Numbered from the stretch's first letter, positions 8,349-15,285 are shown. The stretch: DNA of 16,869 nt from Methanobacteriota archaeon (GCA_903930505.1 CAIYYQ010000379.1:1-16869); one strand, 5' to 3'. Made by a program: numbers and translations. Notes: generated by a model not told the origin, from the letters alone.

Positions 8349-8373
8349 TTTTCTTGTGTCGTTTGAGTATCAT
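8349..8373 (-). promoter_or_regulatory. Shared peptidase leader element, copy 1
   Basis: On the minus strand this 25-base element has the core TCAAACGACACAAGAAAA and sits 18 bases before the chosen ATG of the C25 peptidase. It matches the element at 11574-11598 before the papain-like gene at 22 of 25 bases. By TATA spacing it falls in the untranslated leader. Confidence 0.6.
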
Positions 8374-8395
8374 CTAAGCAACAATTATTATAAAA

Positions 8396-8412
8396 CTTAT
8401 TTATATTTAAAT
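8396..8412 (-). promoter_or_regulatory. TATA box of the C25 peptidase gene
   Basis: On the minus strand this reads ATTTAAATATAAATAAG, a strong archaeal TATA box. The expected transcript start about 25 bases on (near 8379) gives a leader of about 48 bases to ATG 8331. Confidence 0.55.
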
Positions 8413-8469
8413 GTTTAAATAGTTTATGGAACAATCTTCGAACATTTGGAAAAATTTGAATAAAACCAC

Positions 8470-8690
8470 ACAAATATATTGAGACTCTTTAACATGATAA
8501 ATAATGTGATAAAACTCTACTGTCCTCAACGATAACTACAAGGAGAACAAGATGGAAAAAAAGGAGATGCGGCTATTCATGTACAGATCTTTTACCTATC
8601 GATTTTAGACCACGCAACATTCCCAACCGCAACATACATAATTATGTTTGTTCAATTTTACCCATTGTTAACTTGTTTCTTTTTTTTATT
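8470..8690 (+). other. Possible small plus-strand transcription unit in a 358-base gap
   Basis: The gap 8332-8689 separates two minus-strand peptidase genes. Its right half has plus-strand signals in order: TATA-like stretches (8471-8480 and 8497-8506), a ribosome binding site AAGGAG (8540-8545), a short open frame (8552-8608), and a T-run of eight (8680-8687) that could end a plus-strand transcript. The rest of the gap holds the C25 promoter and leader. The unit could also be a small RNA or chance. Confidence 0.3.
8552..8608 (+). CDS. Possible 18-residue peptide
   Basis: ATG 8552 lies 6 bases after AAGGAG and opens MEKKEMRLFMYRSFTYRF before TAG. The peptide is basic, and a second AAGGAG precedes the in-frame ATG at 8567. 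No family is recognised. Its short length means chance cannot be excluded. The only support is the ribosome binding site, the upstream TATA-like boxes and the T-run downstream. Confidence 0.25.
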   Translation: MEKKEMRLFMYRSFTYRF

Positions 8691-11545
8691 CAATTCCCTA
8701 ACAATACAACAAACGGGTCGATATCCGCAAAGGTGATCATGCCATCCTGGTTGCAATCTGCAGCAAGCCAAGACCAAGTAGGATGTTGAATTTGGAATGA
8801 TTCCTGCATGGTACCAATCGCTGCCACAAACGGGTCGATATCCGCATATGACACAGATCCATCGTTGTTCACATCACCGAGGATGAACCGATGCATCAGC
8901 GGATAGAAGTCTTGATTGTTGCCATCAGGGATAGGATATGAGTTGTCTCCGATTCCATCGCCACCCAGGATGTCTTGATTTGGTCCATGAAAGGTATCGC
9001 TGCCTATGTAATCATCCCAGTAGTTCCCACCAGCTGGATATGTGCCATTCCAGAAATTCGTGCATTGGTCATAGGCGCATCCTGCATTGTTGATGAAGTT
9101 ATTATAATATATATGGTTATCATTGGATGAACAGGTTATCTCAACACTCCCGCCCCATCCATTGTTTTTAATATTGTTCTCTACAACGTTGTTGTTGTTT
9201 GAATTGTTCAACATTATAGCGTTCTGATTTTTAGTTATAGTATTTCTATCTATATTGCTGTCACCTGAATATTCTAAACAAATACCATTTTCATGATCAG
9301 AGATATCGTTTTGAGTAATATTAGTATACCATGAATAGGAATTAAGGATTCCATATTGACTGTTATTTCTTATTGTATTTTTTGTTATTATTGAATTATA
9401 TGAAAATCGAACCTCGATACCTAGATTCTCACTGTCAGTAATAAGGTTTCCAGTGACTCTATTACTCTCTGAAAAATATGTCCCATGTAACGTAAGACCA
9501 TAGGTGCTGTCAGCGATTGTATTCTTAAAAATTAAATTACCACCTGATGAGTATGATATCATAATACCATACTCGCAATGGGTGATGGTGTTAAAAGAAA
9601 CAAGATTTTCATTACTATGCCATTCTATGGTCATCCCATATTGATTGTTTGTGATTGTATTATTTGATATTGTATTGTTATTTACATGATTGTCTCCACT
9701 GATTCCTATGTAATTATTCAGAATCTCGTTATTTGTAATGGTGTTGTTGGTAGACCAATTTTGTAAATAAATGCCATAGCCCTGGTCTGAGGCGAAATTT
9801 CCGATGACCGTGTTATTTTCAGAATTATCAAGCGTGATTCCCAAATGATTATCTAAAAAATTATTATGTATGATCGTATTGTCATGCGTATTACTTTCAA
9901 GAAAAATACCTTGAAAATTGTTCATGATGATATTCCCGCTAAGGGTATTTTCGCTCGATCGAAGGTAAACACCAGCATCAGTTGAATCTTCCATTCCACT
10001 GTTTCGGATAGTAAATCCACAGACTGATACGTTATCAGCAACTATGCTAATGACAGAACCAGGGTTATTTCCACCATCAATGATCGTCGTCTCTGCATCT
10101 TCCCCAAGAAGAGAAAGAGGTTTCGTAATAACGACATGTTCGTAGTCTACATAGCTTTCTACGAAGATGGTATCCCCAGGATTTGCCTCATTCACTGCAT
10201 CCTGGATCCACATGTAGTATACTCCACTGTTGATATTATATATAGGGTAGTGATCAAACACACGTACTGTTGTCGTGGCGTTCTCTGAGTACGAATGCCC
10301 GTCGTTATTTGCTGAGATATCGAGCGAAACTTGATACGTTCCTGGTATACTATATATATGTTGTGGGTTCTGTTCATCTGATATGGTTCCGTCACCAAAA
10401 TCCCACTGCCATGTGAAATCCGTACCACCAGGAATATCAAAGATGGTTGCTGTAAACTGAATTGTTTCGTTCTTTAAAGGAATATGCGGAGAGTACTCGA
10501 TCCCTCGTCCTAGGAAAAACGAGGGCTTATACTCCGCCCAAGCAATATAATAAGTGTCTATCTTCAGACATCCGTATGCTATGTTAAAGAACCCGTTATA
10601 TCCCCAGTCCTGGCCCCAGCTGTTCTTACATATCCAATATCCACCGGTGTCGTTATAGCCGACGATAATCACCGCATGATTTATCCAGCCAGGTTGGTAC
10701 TCCGTGACATATACATCATCGGGACTGTGATGCGAAAATCCCCACTCGGCGAATTCATTAGTGGCGTACATCGCAGTTGCCACAGGGCCATTAGCCACAA
10801 GCAGGGTCTTAATTTCTTCTCGACTGCTAGGATTGTTCTGGTACCCATATCCAACAAGGGAGACAAGCTGATCATCCCAGTCCGGGCATTTTTCAGAGCA
10901 TGGGATAGAATCATCTGCTTGGTAGGGAAAACATGACTCAAGGATCGTCCCATTTCGAGAATCAGTCCAAGGTACTGGTTTCATCATCTCCTGATACGCA
11001 TCATGGGGCATACTTCCATAACAGCTTCCTGCTTCAGGTAAGCAGGATAGGACGTACTGCTCTGAAAGGTCAATGTCAAGGTTTGGTTTATTCCATTTAA
11101 TGTTGATCACACTTTCAAATGCACCAAGTGCAGCAAACAGCCAGCAGCTTCCGCAATTGCCTTGATCTCGTGCTGGTGTCGTCCAATCTTCACCGTTAAG
11201 ATTTTTCCAGCTGAACTCGGAAGGAAGATCATCTCTGATTGGTAGTAGTGATGAAGATCCCTTGTCATCTTTCGGGGGTATCATATCATTCATCACATAA
11301 CAAGGATTTTCTTTATTTTCTGGCAATAAGGGAATGCCACATGTGTGTTTCCCAGAACTAGAAGGATTATTCTTTTCACAAGAGCACGAAGGAATTTGAT
11401 GGTCTGCGAATTCATTATCCTGAGTATTCGATATAGAGATATCTTGTCCTATTGGTGTATCGGGTTTGACTGTTGCTGCAAGTCCATTGAAATCAACGAG
11501 TATAAGCATTGCTACAATTCCGATTATAAGTGTTAGTTTTTTCAT
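8690..11545 (-). CDS. Secreted papain-like (C1) cysteine peptidase with PKD, beta-helix and dockerin-like domains
   Basis: This is a predicted extracellular cysteine peptidase of 951 residues. The order is: signal peptide (about 1-24), a short propeptide with several cysteines (CSC near 54-56, then C69 and C82), and the C1 catalytic domain at about 108-337. That domain has oxyanion Q128 and nucleophile C134 in DQGNCGSCW, H290 in INHAVIIVGY and N308 in KNSWG. Next come one PKD domain (342-429, WDFGDG), a right-handed parallel beta-helix of NosD type (about 440-830) made of Asn-rich rungs such as NNTITNN, and a two-repeat dockerin-like module (about 890-951). All catalytic residues are present. 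ATG 11545 is chosen over the GTG at 11554 because it opens directly on MKKLTLIIG and follows GTGTGAT. The shared leader element upstream suggests co-regulation with the C25 gene. Confidence 0.9.
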   Translation of the reverse strand: MKKLTLIIGIVAMLILVDFNGLAATVKPDTPIGQDISISNTQDNEFADHQIPSCSCEKNNPSSSGKHTCGIPLLPENKENPCYVMNDMIPPKDDKGSSSLLPIRDDLPSEFSWKNLNGEDWTTPARDQGNCGSCWLFAALGAFESVINIKWNKPNLDIDLSEQYVLSCLPEAGSCYGSMPHDAYQEMMKPVPWTDSRNGTILESCFPYQADDSIPCSEKCPDWDDQLVSLVGYGYQNNPSSREEIKTLLVANGPVATAMYATNEFAEWGFSHHSPDDVYVTEYQPGWINHAVIIVGYNDTGGYWICKNSWGQDWGYNGFFNIAYGCLKIDTYYIAWAEYKPSFFLGRGIEYSPHIPLKNETIQFTATIFDIPGGTDFTWQWDFGDGTISDEQNPQHIYSIPGTYQVSLDISANNDGHSYSENATTTVRVFDHYPIYNINSGVYYMWIQDAVNEANPGDTIFVESYVDYEHVVITKPLSLLGEDAETTIIDGGNNPGSVISIVADNVSVCGFTIRNSGMEDSTDAGVYLRSSENTLSGNIIMNNFQGIFLESNTHDNTIIHNNFLDNHLGITLDNSENNTVIGNFASDQGYGIYLQNWSTNNTITNNEILNNYIGISGDNHVNNNTISNNTITNNQYGMTIEWHSNENLVSFNTITHCEYGIMISYSSGGNLIFKNTIADSTYGLTLHGTYFSESNRVTGNLITDSENLGIEVRFSYNSIITKNTIRNNSQYGILNSYSWYTNITQNDISDHENGICLEYSGDSNIDRNTITKNQNAIMLNNSNNNNVVENNIKNNGWGGSVEITCSSNDNHIYYNNFINNAGCAYDQCTNFWNGTYPAGGNYWDDYIGSDTFHGPNQDILGGDGIGDNSYPIPDGNNQDFYPLMHRFILGDVNNDGSVSYADIDPFVAAIGTMQESFQIQHPTWSWLAADCNQDGMITFADIDPFVVLLGN
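8712..8845 (-). repeat. Two copies of the dockerin 17-base repeat in the C1 gene
   Basis: Exact copies of the 17-mer lie at 8712-8728 and 8829-8845, identical to those at 3497-3513 and, inverted, at 197-213. Confidence 0.85.
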
Positions 11546-11550
11546 TTTTA

Positions 11551-11598
11551 TCACACTATTATTTTTTTCATTTTTTTCTTGTGTTGTTTGAATATCAC
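11551..11598 (-). CDS. Possible leader peptide before the papain-like gene
   Basis: A 15-codon frame from GTG 11598 reads MIFKQHKKKMKKIIV and ends at TGA 11551-11553, overlapping the GTG at 11552-11554 that opens the longer version of the peptidase frame. The matching leader of the C25 gene reads MILKRHKK in frame with that protein. The frame has no clear ribbon of support beyond this overlap: there is no ribosome binding site, and all three differences between the copies change a residue, which favours a conserved nucleotide element over a conserved peptide. Confidence 0.2.
   Translation of the reverse strand: MIFKQHKKKMKKIIV
11574..11598 (-). promoter_or_regulatory. Shared peptidase leader element, copy 2
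   Basis: On the minus strand this copy has the core TCAAACAACACAAGAAAA. It matches 8349-8373 at 22 of 25 bases. It lies 28 bases before ATG 11545 and just downstream of the dyad at 11602-11624. Confidence 0.6.
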
Positions 11599-11601
11599 AT
11601 T

Positions 11602-11624
11602 AACAAATATTCATCATATTTGTT
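11602..11624. promoter_or_regulatory. Dyad at the predicted transcript start of the papain-like gene
   Basis: Perfect 9-base arms, AACAAATAT (11602-11610) and ATATTTGTT (11616-11624), flank TCATC. The dyad centre (11613) lies about 23 bases from the TATA-like box, so a protein bound here would sit on the transcription start. It may be an operator, or a hairpin at the 5' end of the transcript. Confidence 0.45.
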
Positions 11625-11631
11625 CAAATCA

Positions 11632-11640
11632 CTATAAAAA
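11632..11640 (-). promoter_or_regulatory. TATA-like box of the papain-like gene
   Basis: This reads TTTTTATAG on the minus strand, about 25 bases before the dyad centre. The rest of the 11641-11813 gap holds a TTGTACAA palindrome (11646-11653) and a 7-base inverted repeat at 11709-11743; no gene is supported there. Confidence 0.4.
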
Positions 11641-11708
11641 CCATGTTGTACAAATGTTACCAAATTACACGGAGCGAGAAATATGTTTTGCACAAGTATG
11701 TATCTCCA

Positions 11709-11743
11709 CGTCAACATAAGGTTAAAATAGGCTAAGGTTGACG
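11709..11743. repeat. Inverted repeat in the peptidase intergenic region
   Basis: CGTCAAC (11709-11715) and GTTGACG (11737-11743) are perfect 7-base arms around a 21-base spacer, about 70 bases downstream of the metallopeptidase stop and upstream of the papain-like promoter. It may be an operator or part of the 3' end of the metallopeptidase transcript. Confidence 0.3.
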
Positions 11744-11813
11744 CATCTCCAGATAGAAAACAGGTAATTCCGGCCTGGCCCATTCTCACTGCGTCCAGGA
11801 AACTGTACCAAGA

Positions 11814-13868
11814 TTATTTCGGCCAGTTAAACTGCGTGTTTTTAAAAAACGAGAAATCAAGGTTCTTCCAATCGTTGAAATCTCCTCTGCCATGATTTCC
11901 ATCGGAGTACCCAAGGATTTTGTAGGTGTACATGTAGTTCAGGCAACTCTTATAGTTCAGATACTCTAACGATTGTTTTGAGAATGGCATCGTATTAATC
12001 GTGTTGTCTATGCCACCGTACACATCTGCGATCAATCCAAGGGTATGTCCAAGTTCATGAACTGAGCCGCCGACGATAAGTCTATCCCGCGAGTACGATG
12101 GTTGTTTCTCCTGAAGAGTATTCGCAGAAATCTCAAATGAGTCAAGTTCATCCCATCCAAAGAACGTATGTCCCGCTCCAGGGCCTTTATCGCAGATGAA
12201 CGCATAATGGAAAATACCTTTTCGCGGGTTATTCAAATCGTTGTGTAAGAAGTAGTTCCAGTAGAAATCCCGTAGATCTGCATACGAAAACGAAGGCGTA
12301 TACGGGATTTCTTCGCCGCCACCAAGTTCACCGGTATCCACGTGAAGGGTGATGTCATGTGCTGCAAATAACTGGGTTACCTCGGTGAGTAATGTTTGTG
12401 ATGGTTTATTTGAGGGGCTTTCTGGTGTGGGTTGTTTCATCCAGTCGATCTCAAGAAAGACATCTTTTTTATAGGGATTGGCACCTGATTGCTCCATGTA
12501 ACACTCTTCTATGTTGTTTAAACCATCGTGATCCGGATCAAGTGCAAGATGATTATCAGGAACATAGGGATCGTATCCATATTTTTCTTCCCATGTATCT
12601 GGTGCGCCGTCTCCATCGCTGTCCAAACCAGGTATGACAATTGGTTCATATCGTGACGTTGGCAGAGCGGCAGGGAACCGTGTCTCATCAATATTCCATC
12701 CTGCTCCTGTGGATTGTATTGAGAAGTGAAGTGATGGAAATGTGGTGATTCGGCTGTGTTTTTTGCCGAGTATTCGATCTTTCATCAGTCGTTCGATATG
12801 TGCTGGTCCGAAGAAAGAGCCCCACCAGTTTTTTTGTGCGATACACTGGGAACTCTCAGCGTATACGCCAAAAAGGGAGTCGTAGATGTTGTTGTTGGTC
12901 AGGGTACAGCTGCTGTTTGTTGCATGGATACTGTATCGCATGTTTTTAGTGATTGTACTATGTGTGATGAGGATGTTCTGGGAGTTTTCGAGTTTTATGC
13001 CAAAATGTGTGTTTAGGTTGATATCTGTCTCGGTGATGAAGACCGCTGAGCTGTTTTTGCATCTGATGCCGAATCCGTTGTGGTTTGCTATACAATTTAA
13101 AAGCGTGATATCGTGGCAGAAGTCTAGGAAAAATCCGCCTTGGTTGTCGTTGTTGTTGTATGCAGCACATTGAGAAAAGGTGCAGTTGTTTGAGTTGTTT
13201 AGGAAGAATCCGATCCCGTTTGTGTGTGCGTAACAACCGATGATGAGATTGTGGTGAGATCCCTGGCTGTTAAGCCCAATTGCATTATGGCAGAAGAGAT
13301 TTTCTATGATGGTTATTTGTGAGGATTCTCTAAGATAAACTCCTTCACCATTGGTATGGAATGTACAGTTTTGTATCAGATTTCCTTTTGTTTGATTGAT
13401 ATAAACCCCGGTTTTTGTTCGATAGACAATACAATCTGCAATGGTGGCATTTTGTGTATTAACCATGATGCCTGCGTCATTCATGTATCCGCCGGAGTTT
13501 CTGATGGTGAGGCCTGTTATCGTTACGTGGTCAGCATTCACAGAAATGATCGTGTGCGCATATTCACCGTCGATGATTGTACTGTTCTTGTGCTCTCCGT
13601 TGATGGTCAGGGTTTTGTTGATAATTATTTGTTCAGGGTAGATTCCTTTGTACACGTAGATGGTGTCTCCTTGTGTGGCATTGTCGATTGCATCCTGTAT
13701 ATGTTGGTAGGGATGTGCTGGTGTACCATCCCAGGGACCTATTGTGTTGTTGTCGTCAACATAGATTGTGATGGTTGTGGTAGTTCCATTGTAATTCATG
13801 CCGTTGGTTGGTATACTAGTGGTAAAGAAAAGAAGAAGGATTGTGTACGGTACCAATTTTTTTGTCAT
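11814..13868 (-). CDS. Secreted beta-helix protein with C-terminal zincin metallopeptidase domain
   Basis: This is a predicted secreted protein of 684 residues. A signal peptide (about 1-23) leads to a NosD-like right-handed beta-helix (about 35-350), beginning with the typical PYQHIQDAIDNATQGDTIYV and ITGLTIRNSG motifs and rich in N-x-T/S sites. Two thrombospondin-3-like calcium loops follow, DSDGDGAPD (416-424) and DPDHDGLNN (444-452). The C-terminal domain (about 468-684) starts KDVFLEIDWM and carries the zinc motif HELGH (H604, E605, H608) in HELGHTLGLIAD, with D615 as a possible third ligand and a Met-turn-like LNYMY (M646). The third ligand is one residue later than in the common HExxHxxGxxH/D zincins. 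There is no dockerin-like module, unlike its two peptidase neighbours. The start ATG 13868 opens the signal peptide, but no clear ribosome binding site precedes it. The exact peptidase family is uncertain. Confidence 0.82.
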   Translation of the reverse strand: MTKKLVPYTILLLFFTTSIPTNGMNYNGTTTTITIYVDDNNTIGPWDGTPAHPYQHIQDAIDNATQGDTIYVYKGIYPEQIIINKTLTINGEHKNSTIIDGEYAHTIISVNADHVTITGLTIRNSGGYMNDAGIMVNTQNATIADCIVYRTKTGVYINQTKGNLIQNCTFHTNGEGVYLRESSQITIIENLFCHNAIGLNSQGSHHNLIIGCYAHTNGIGFFLNNSNNCTFSQCAAYNNNDNQGGFFLDFCHDITLLNCIANHNGFGIRCKNSSAVFITETDINLNTHFGIKLENSQNILITHSTITKNMRYSIHATNSSCTLTNNNIYDSLFGVYAESSQCIAQKNWWGSFFGPAHIERLMKDRILGKKHSRITTFPSLHFSIQSTGAGWNIDETRFPAALPTSRYEPIVIPGLDSDGDGAPDTWEEKYGYDPYVPDNHLALDPDHDGLNNIEECYMEQSGANPYKKDVFLEIDWMKQPTPESPSNKPSQTLLTEVTQLFAAHDITLHVDTGELGGGEEIPYTPSFSYADLRDFYWNYFLHNDLNNPRKGIFHYAFICDKGPGAGHTFFGWDELDSFEISANTLQEKQPSYSRDRLIVGGSVHELGHTLGLIADVYGGIDNTINTMPFSKQSLEYLNYKSCLNYMYTYKILGYSDGNHGRGDFNDWKNLDFSFFKNTQFNWPK

Positions 13869-13875
13869 TCTCTGT

Positions 13876-13907
13876 TAATATATATAAAAGTAGTAATACA
13901 TAAATTT
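13876..13907 (-). promoter_or_regulatory. A/T-rich promoter region of the metallopeptidase gene
   Basis: On the minus strand, CAAATTTATG (13898-13907) fits a TATA box with a transcript start near 13878, leaving a leader of about 10 bases. The nearer TTTATATATA is too close to the ATG unless translation starts elsewhere. The remaining bases of the gap up to 14020 are G/T-rich on the plus strand and show no gene. Confidence 0.3.
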
Positions 13908-14027
13908 GTCTCTATAATATTGTGTAAGGTGGGGTGTTGTCTCTTTTTTTTGCTCTGGTGTATTTTTCTTTTAGAGGGAGTGTGGTTTTGGGAAATGGCA
14001 TCATTTTTTTGAAAATATAGAAAAGTA

Positions 14028-14098
14028 TTTATATTATTAAGTACAAATATAATACATGTAAGATGCTAGCAAATAGCATTAAAGGAACGAAAGGAAGG
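14028..14098 (+). promoter_or_regulatory. Promoter, leader hairpin and ribosome binding site of the 43-codon gene
   Basis: TTTATATT (14028-14035) is a TATA box. A perfect stem ATGCTA (14063-14068) / TAGCAT (14074-14079) with a GCAAA loop would form near the 5' end of the transcript. AAGGAAGG (14091-14098) is the ribosome binding site, 8 bases before ATG 14107. Confidence 0.45.
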
Positions 14099-14106
14099 AA
14101 AAAAAC

Positions 14107-14238
14107 ATGTTGATTGTTGGACTCGTATCGACAAGAGAAGAACAATATGAAATACGATGCGTCGCAGAAATGGTGATCCTCGGAGAACGAATAAGATACC
14201 TTGCTAGAAAGACAACAAAACCATATATGAAGAAATAA
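14107..14238 (+). CDS. Small uncharacterised protein, 43 residues
   Basis: The reading frame from ATG 14107 to TAA 14236-14238 encodes a basic 43-residue protein beginning MLIVGLVSTREEQYEI and ending RKTTKPYMKK. No family is recognised and there is no signal peptide or membrane segment. Support for a real gene: a TATA box at 14028-14035, a purine-rich ribosome binding site 8 bases upstream, and a stop only 5 bases before the stop of the convergent Lrp-type gene, so it fills the gap between two genes exactly. A stem-loop in its leader may control translation. Confidence 0.5.
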   Translation: MLIVGLVSTREEQYEIRCVAEMVILGERIRYLARKTTKPYMKK

Positions 14239-14243
14239 ATCTC

Positions 14244-14489
14244 TTAAGTCCCTGCAAGACTTTTCGTACCAATCAGCGTCTTCGTATCCATAACTCCTTT
14301 TATAGAACGGATTTTACGGATCACAACATTACCAAGAGAATCAATATCCGCACATTCCATCTTCACCAAGATATCAAACTCGCCAAACAGCGGATGAACC
14401 TCAACGATCTCTGGAATCTTTCCTAATTGCTCAAAAACAGTCTTTTCATAGAGCGGACTTATACTTAATAACGCAAATCCAATCGCCAT
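14244..14489 (-). CDS. Stand-alone Lrp/AsnC ligand-binding (RAM) domain protein
   Basis: The 81-residue protein from ATG 14489 is almost entirely a RAM/AsnC effector-binding domain: AIGFALLSISPLYEKTVFEQL, then EVHPLFGEFDILVKMECAD with the family's G-x-(Y/F)-D pattern, and the closing strand near IKGVMDTKTLIG. There is no DNA-binding helix-turn-helix, so it is one of the small single-domain proteins that bind amino acids or partner with full-length Lrp proteins. An alternative GTG start at 14516 would add nine residues and run into the shared promoter with the divergent methyltransferase gene. The ATG gives the usual length for the family and a conventional start. Regulation of amino-acid metabolism is a family-level guess. 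Confidence 0.85.
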   Translation of the reverse strand: MAIGFALLSISPLYEKTVFEQLGKIPEIVEVHPLFGEFDILVKMECADIDSLGNVVIRKIRSIKGVMDTKTLIGTKSLAGT

Positions 14490-14514
14490 GGAGGACCCTA
14501 ATACTATTTCTATC

Positions 14515-14523
14515 ACTTATAGT
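14515..14523. promoter_or_regulatory. Possible bidirectional TATA box
   Basis: ACTTATAGT reads ACTATAAGT on the other strand, so both directions have a TATA-like core. It lies 30 bases from ATG 14489 (minus) and 35 from ATG 14554 (plus), the right distance for short-leader transcripts both ways. This supports the shorter starts chosen for both genes. Confidence 0.4.
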
Positions 14524-14553
14524 TTTCCTTCAAGTAAAAAGGACCCATCCTCT

Positions 14554-15186
14554 ATGACATCACAATCTACGAATCAGATCTTTCATTTCAACGGACTTTC
14601 CATCGAATTTCATGATTCTGTTTACGAACCCGCAGAAGACACCTTTCAACTCCTTGAAGCAATCAATGTTACCCCAAAAGAAACAGTACTTGAAATTGGG
14701 ACAGGCTGCGGCATTATCGCACTTGACTTCGCACGACAAGGTTGTAATGTCATCTGTACTGATCGTAACCCTTACGCTGTTGAACTCACCCGTCGAAACA
14801 TCGTACGAAATCGCCATCTGTTAAAAGGACACATTGATGTCAGACAAGGAGACCTGTTCTCCCCGGTACATTACGATGAACGATTTACTATGATCGTGTT
14901 CAATCCACCGTATCTGCCCACACAAAAAAAGGATCGAATAGGTGGGGATGGGTGGTTTGATATTGCAACAGATGGAGGGCTCTCTGGTCTTTCTGTGACT
15001 AAACGATTCATACAAGAACTCCCCATGTATCTTTCTTTAGACGGCCGTGCATATTTTGTGTTCAGTTCACTTGCGAATCGAGATATTCTTAATCGATATC
15101 TTAAAAAGATAAAGGCACAGGCAGAGGTCATTCTCAGTCGGTGTTTTCATGATGAACTTCTTGATATTTATCGTATAACGTTGTAA
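14554..15186 (+). CDS. HemK2/Mtq2-type protein glutamine methyltransferase
   Basis: This is a SAM-dependent class I methyltransferase of 210 residues. The HemK2 hallmark VYEPAEDT (23-30) precedes motif I VLEIGTGCG (45-53), an acidic residue at the end of the next strand (D70), and the NPPY catalytic motif (117-120) that holds the side-chain amide of glutamine or adenine. Eukaryotic and archaeal members with VYEPAED methylate the GGQ glutamine of the class 1 release factor, so the likely substrate is aRF1. This is inference from the family. ATG 14554 is chosen. The upstream ATG at 14488 would add 22 poorly conserved residues and overlap the start of the divergent Lrp-type gene. The domain begins soon after the chosen start, as in relatives. 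Confidence 0.85.
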   Translation: MTSQSTNQIFHFNGLSIEFHDSVYEPAEDTFQLLEAINVTPKETVLEIGTGCGIIALDFARQGCNVICTDRNPYAVELTRRNIVRNRHLLKGHIDVRQGDLFSPVHYDERFTMIVFNPPYLPTQKKDRIGGDGWFDIATDGGLSGLSVTKRFIQELPMYLSLDGRAYFVFSSLANRDILNRYLKKIKAQAEVILSRCFHDELLDIYRITL

Positions 15187-15237
15187 TCACAGAACGAGAT
15201 GATTTATATTCATTTTTTATTTAATGTCGCCCGTAAA

Positions 15238-15285
15238 AATTATATACTACGTGTGCATATGGTATGTTAACAAGTAACGGAGGAG
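15238..15285 (+). promoter_or_regulatory. Promoter and ribosome binding site of the winged-helix gene
   Basis: AATTATATAC (15238-15247) is a TATA box, with a transcript start expected near 15268. GGAGGAG (15279-15285) lies 9 bases before ATG 15295. Confidence 0.5.

Noticed and set aside
8331..8373. ATG 8373 as start of the C25 peptidase
   Set aside because: It has no ribosome binding site and adds 14 charged residues before a complete signal peptide; it is left open only because a leaderless start there cannot be excluded.
9100..10000. Short regularly spaced Asn-codon repeats that look CRISPR-like
   Set aside because: The repeats are rungs of a beta-helix inside an intact reading frame, with degenerate and unequal spacing.
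11595..11789. 64-codon open frame on the minus strand in the peptidase intergenic region
   Set aside because: It runs across the promoter, dyad and inverted repeat of the papain-like gene, with no recognisable motif.
13356..14012. 218-codon open frame on the plus strand
   Set aside because: It lies opposite the beta-helix/zincin gene, whose domains and motifs are clear; the composition (Cys/Val/Ile-rich) is typical of a reverse-strand shadow.
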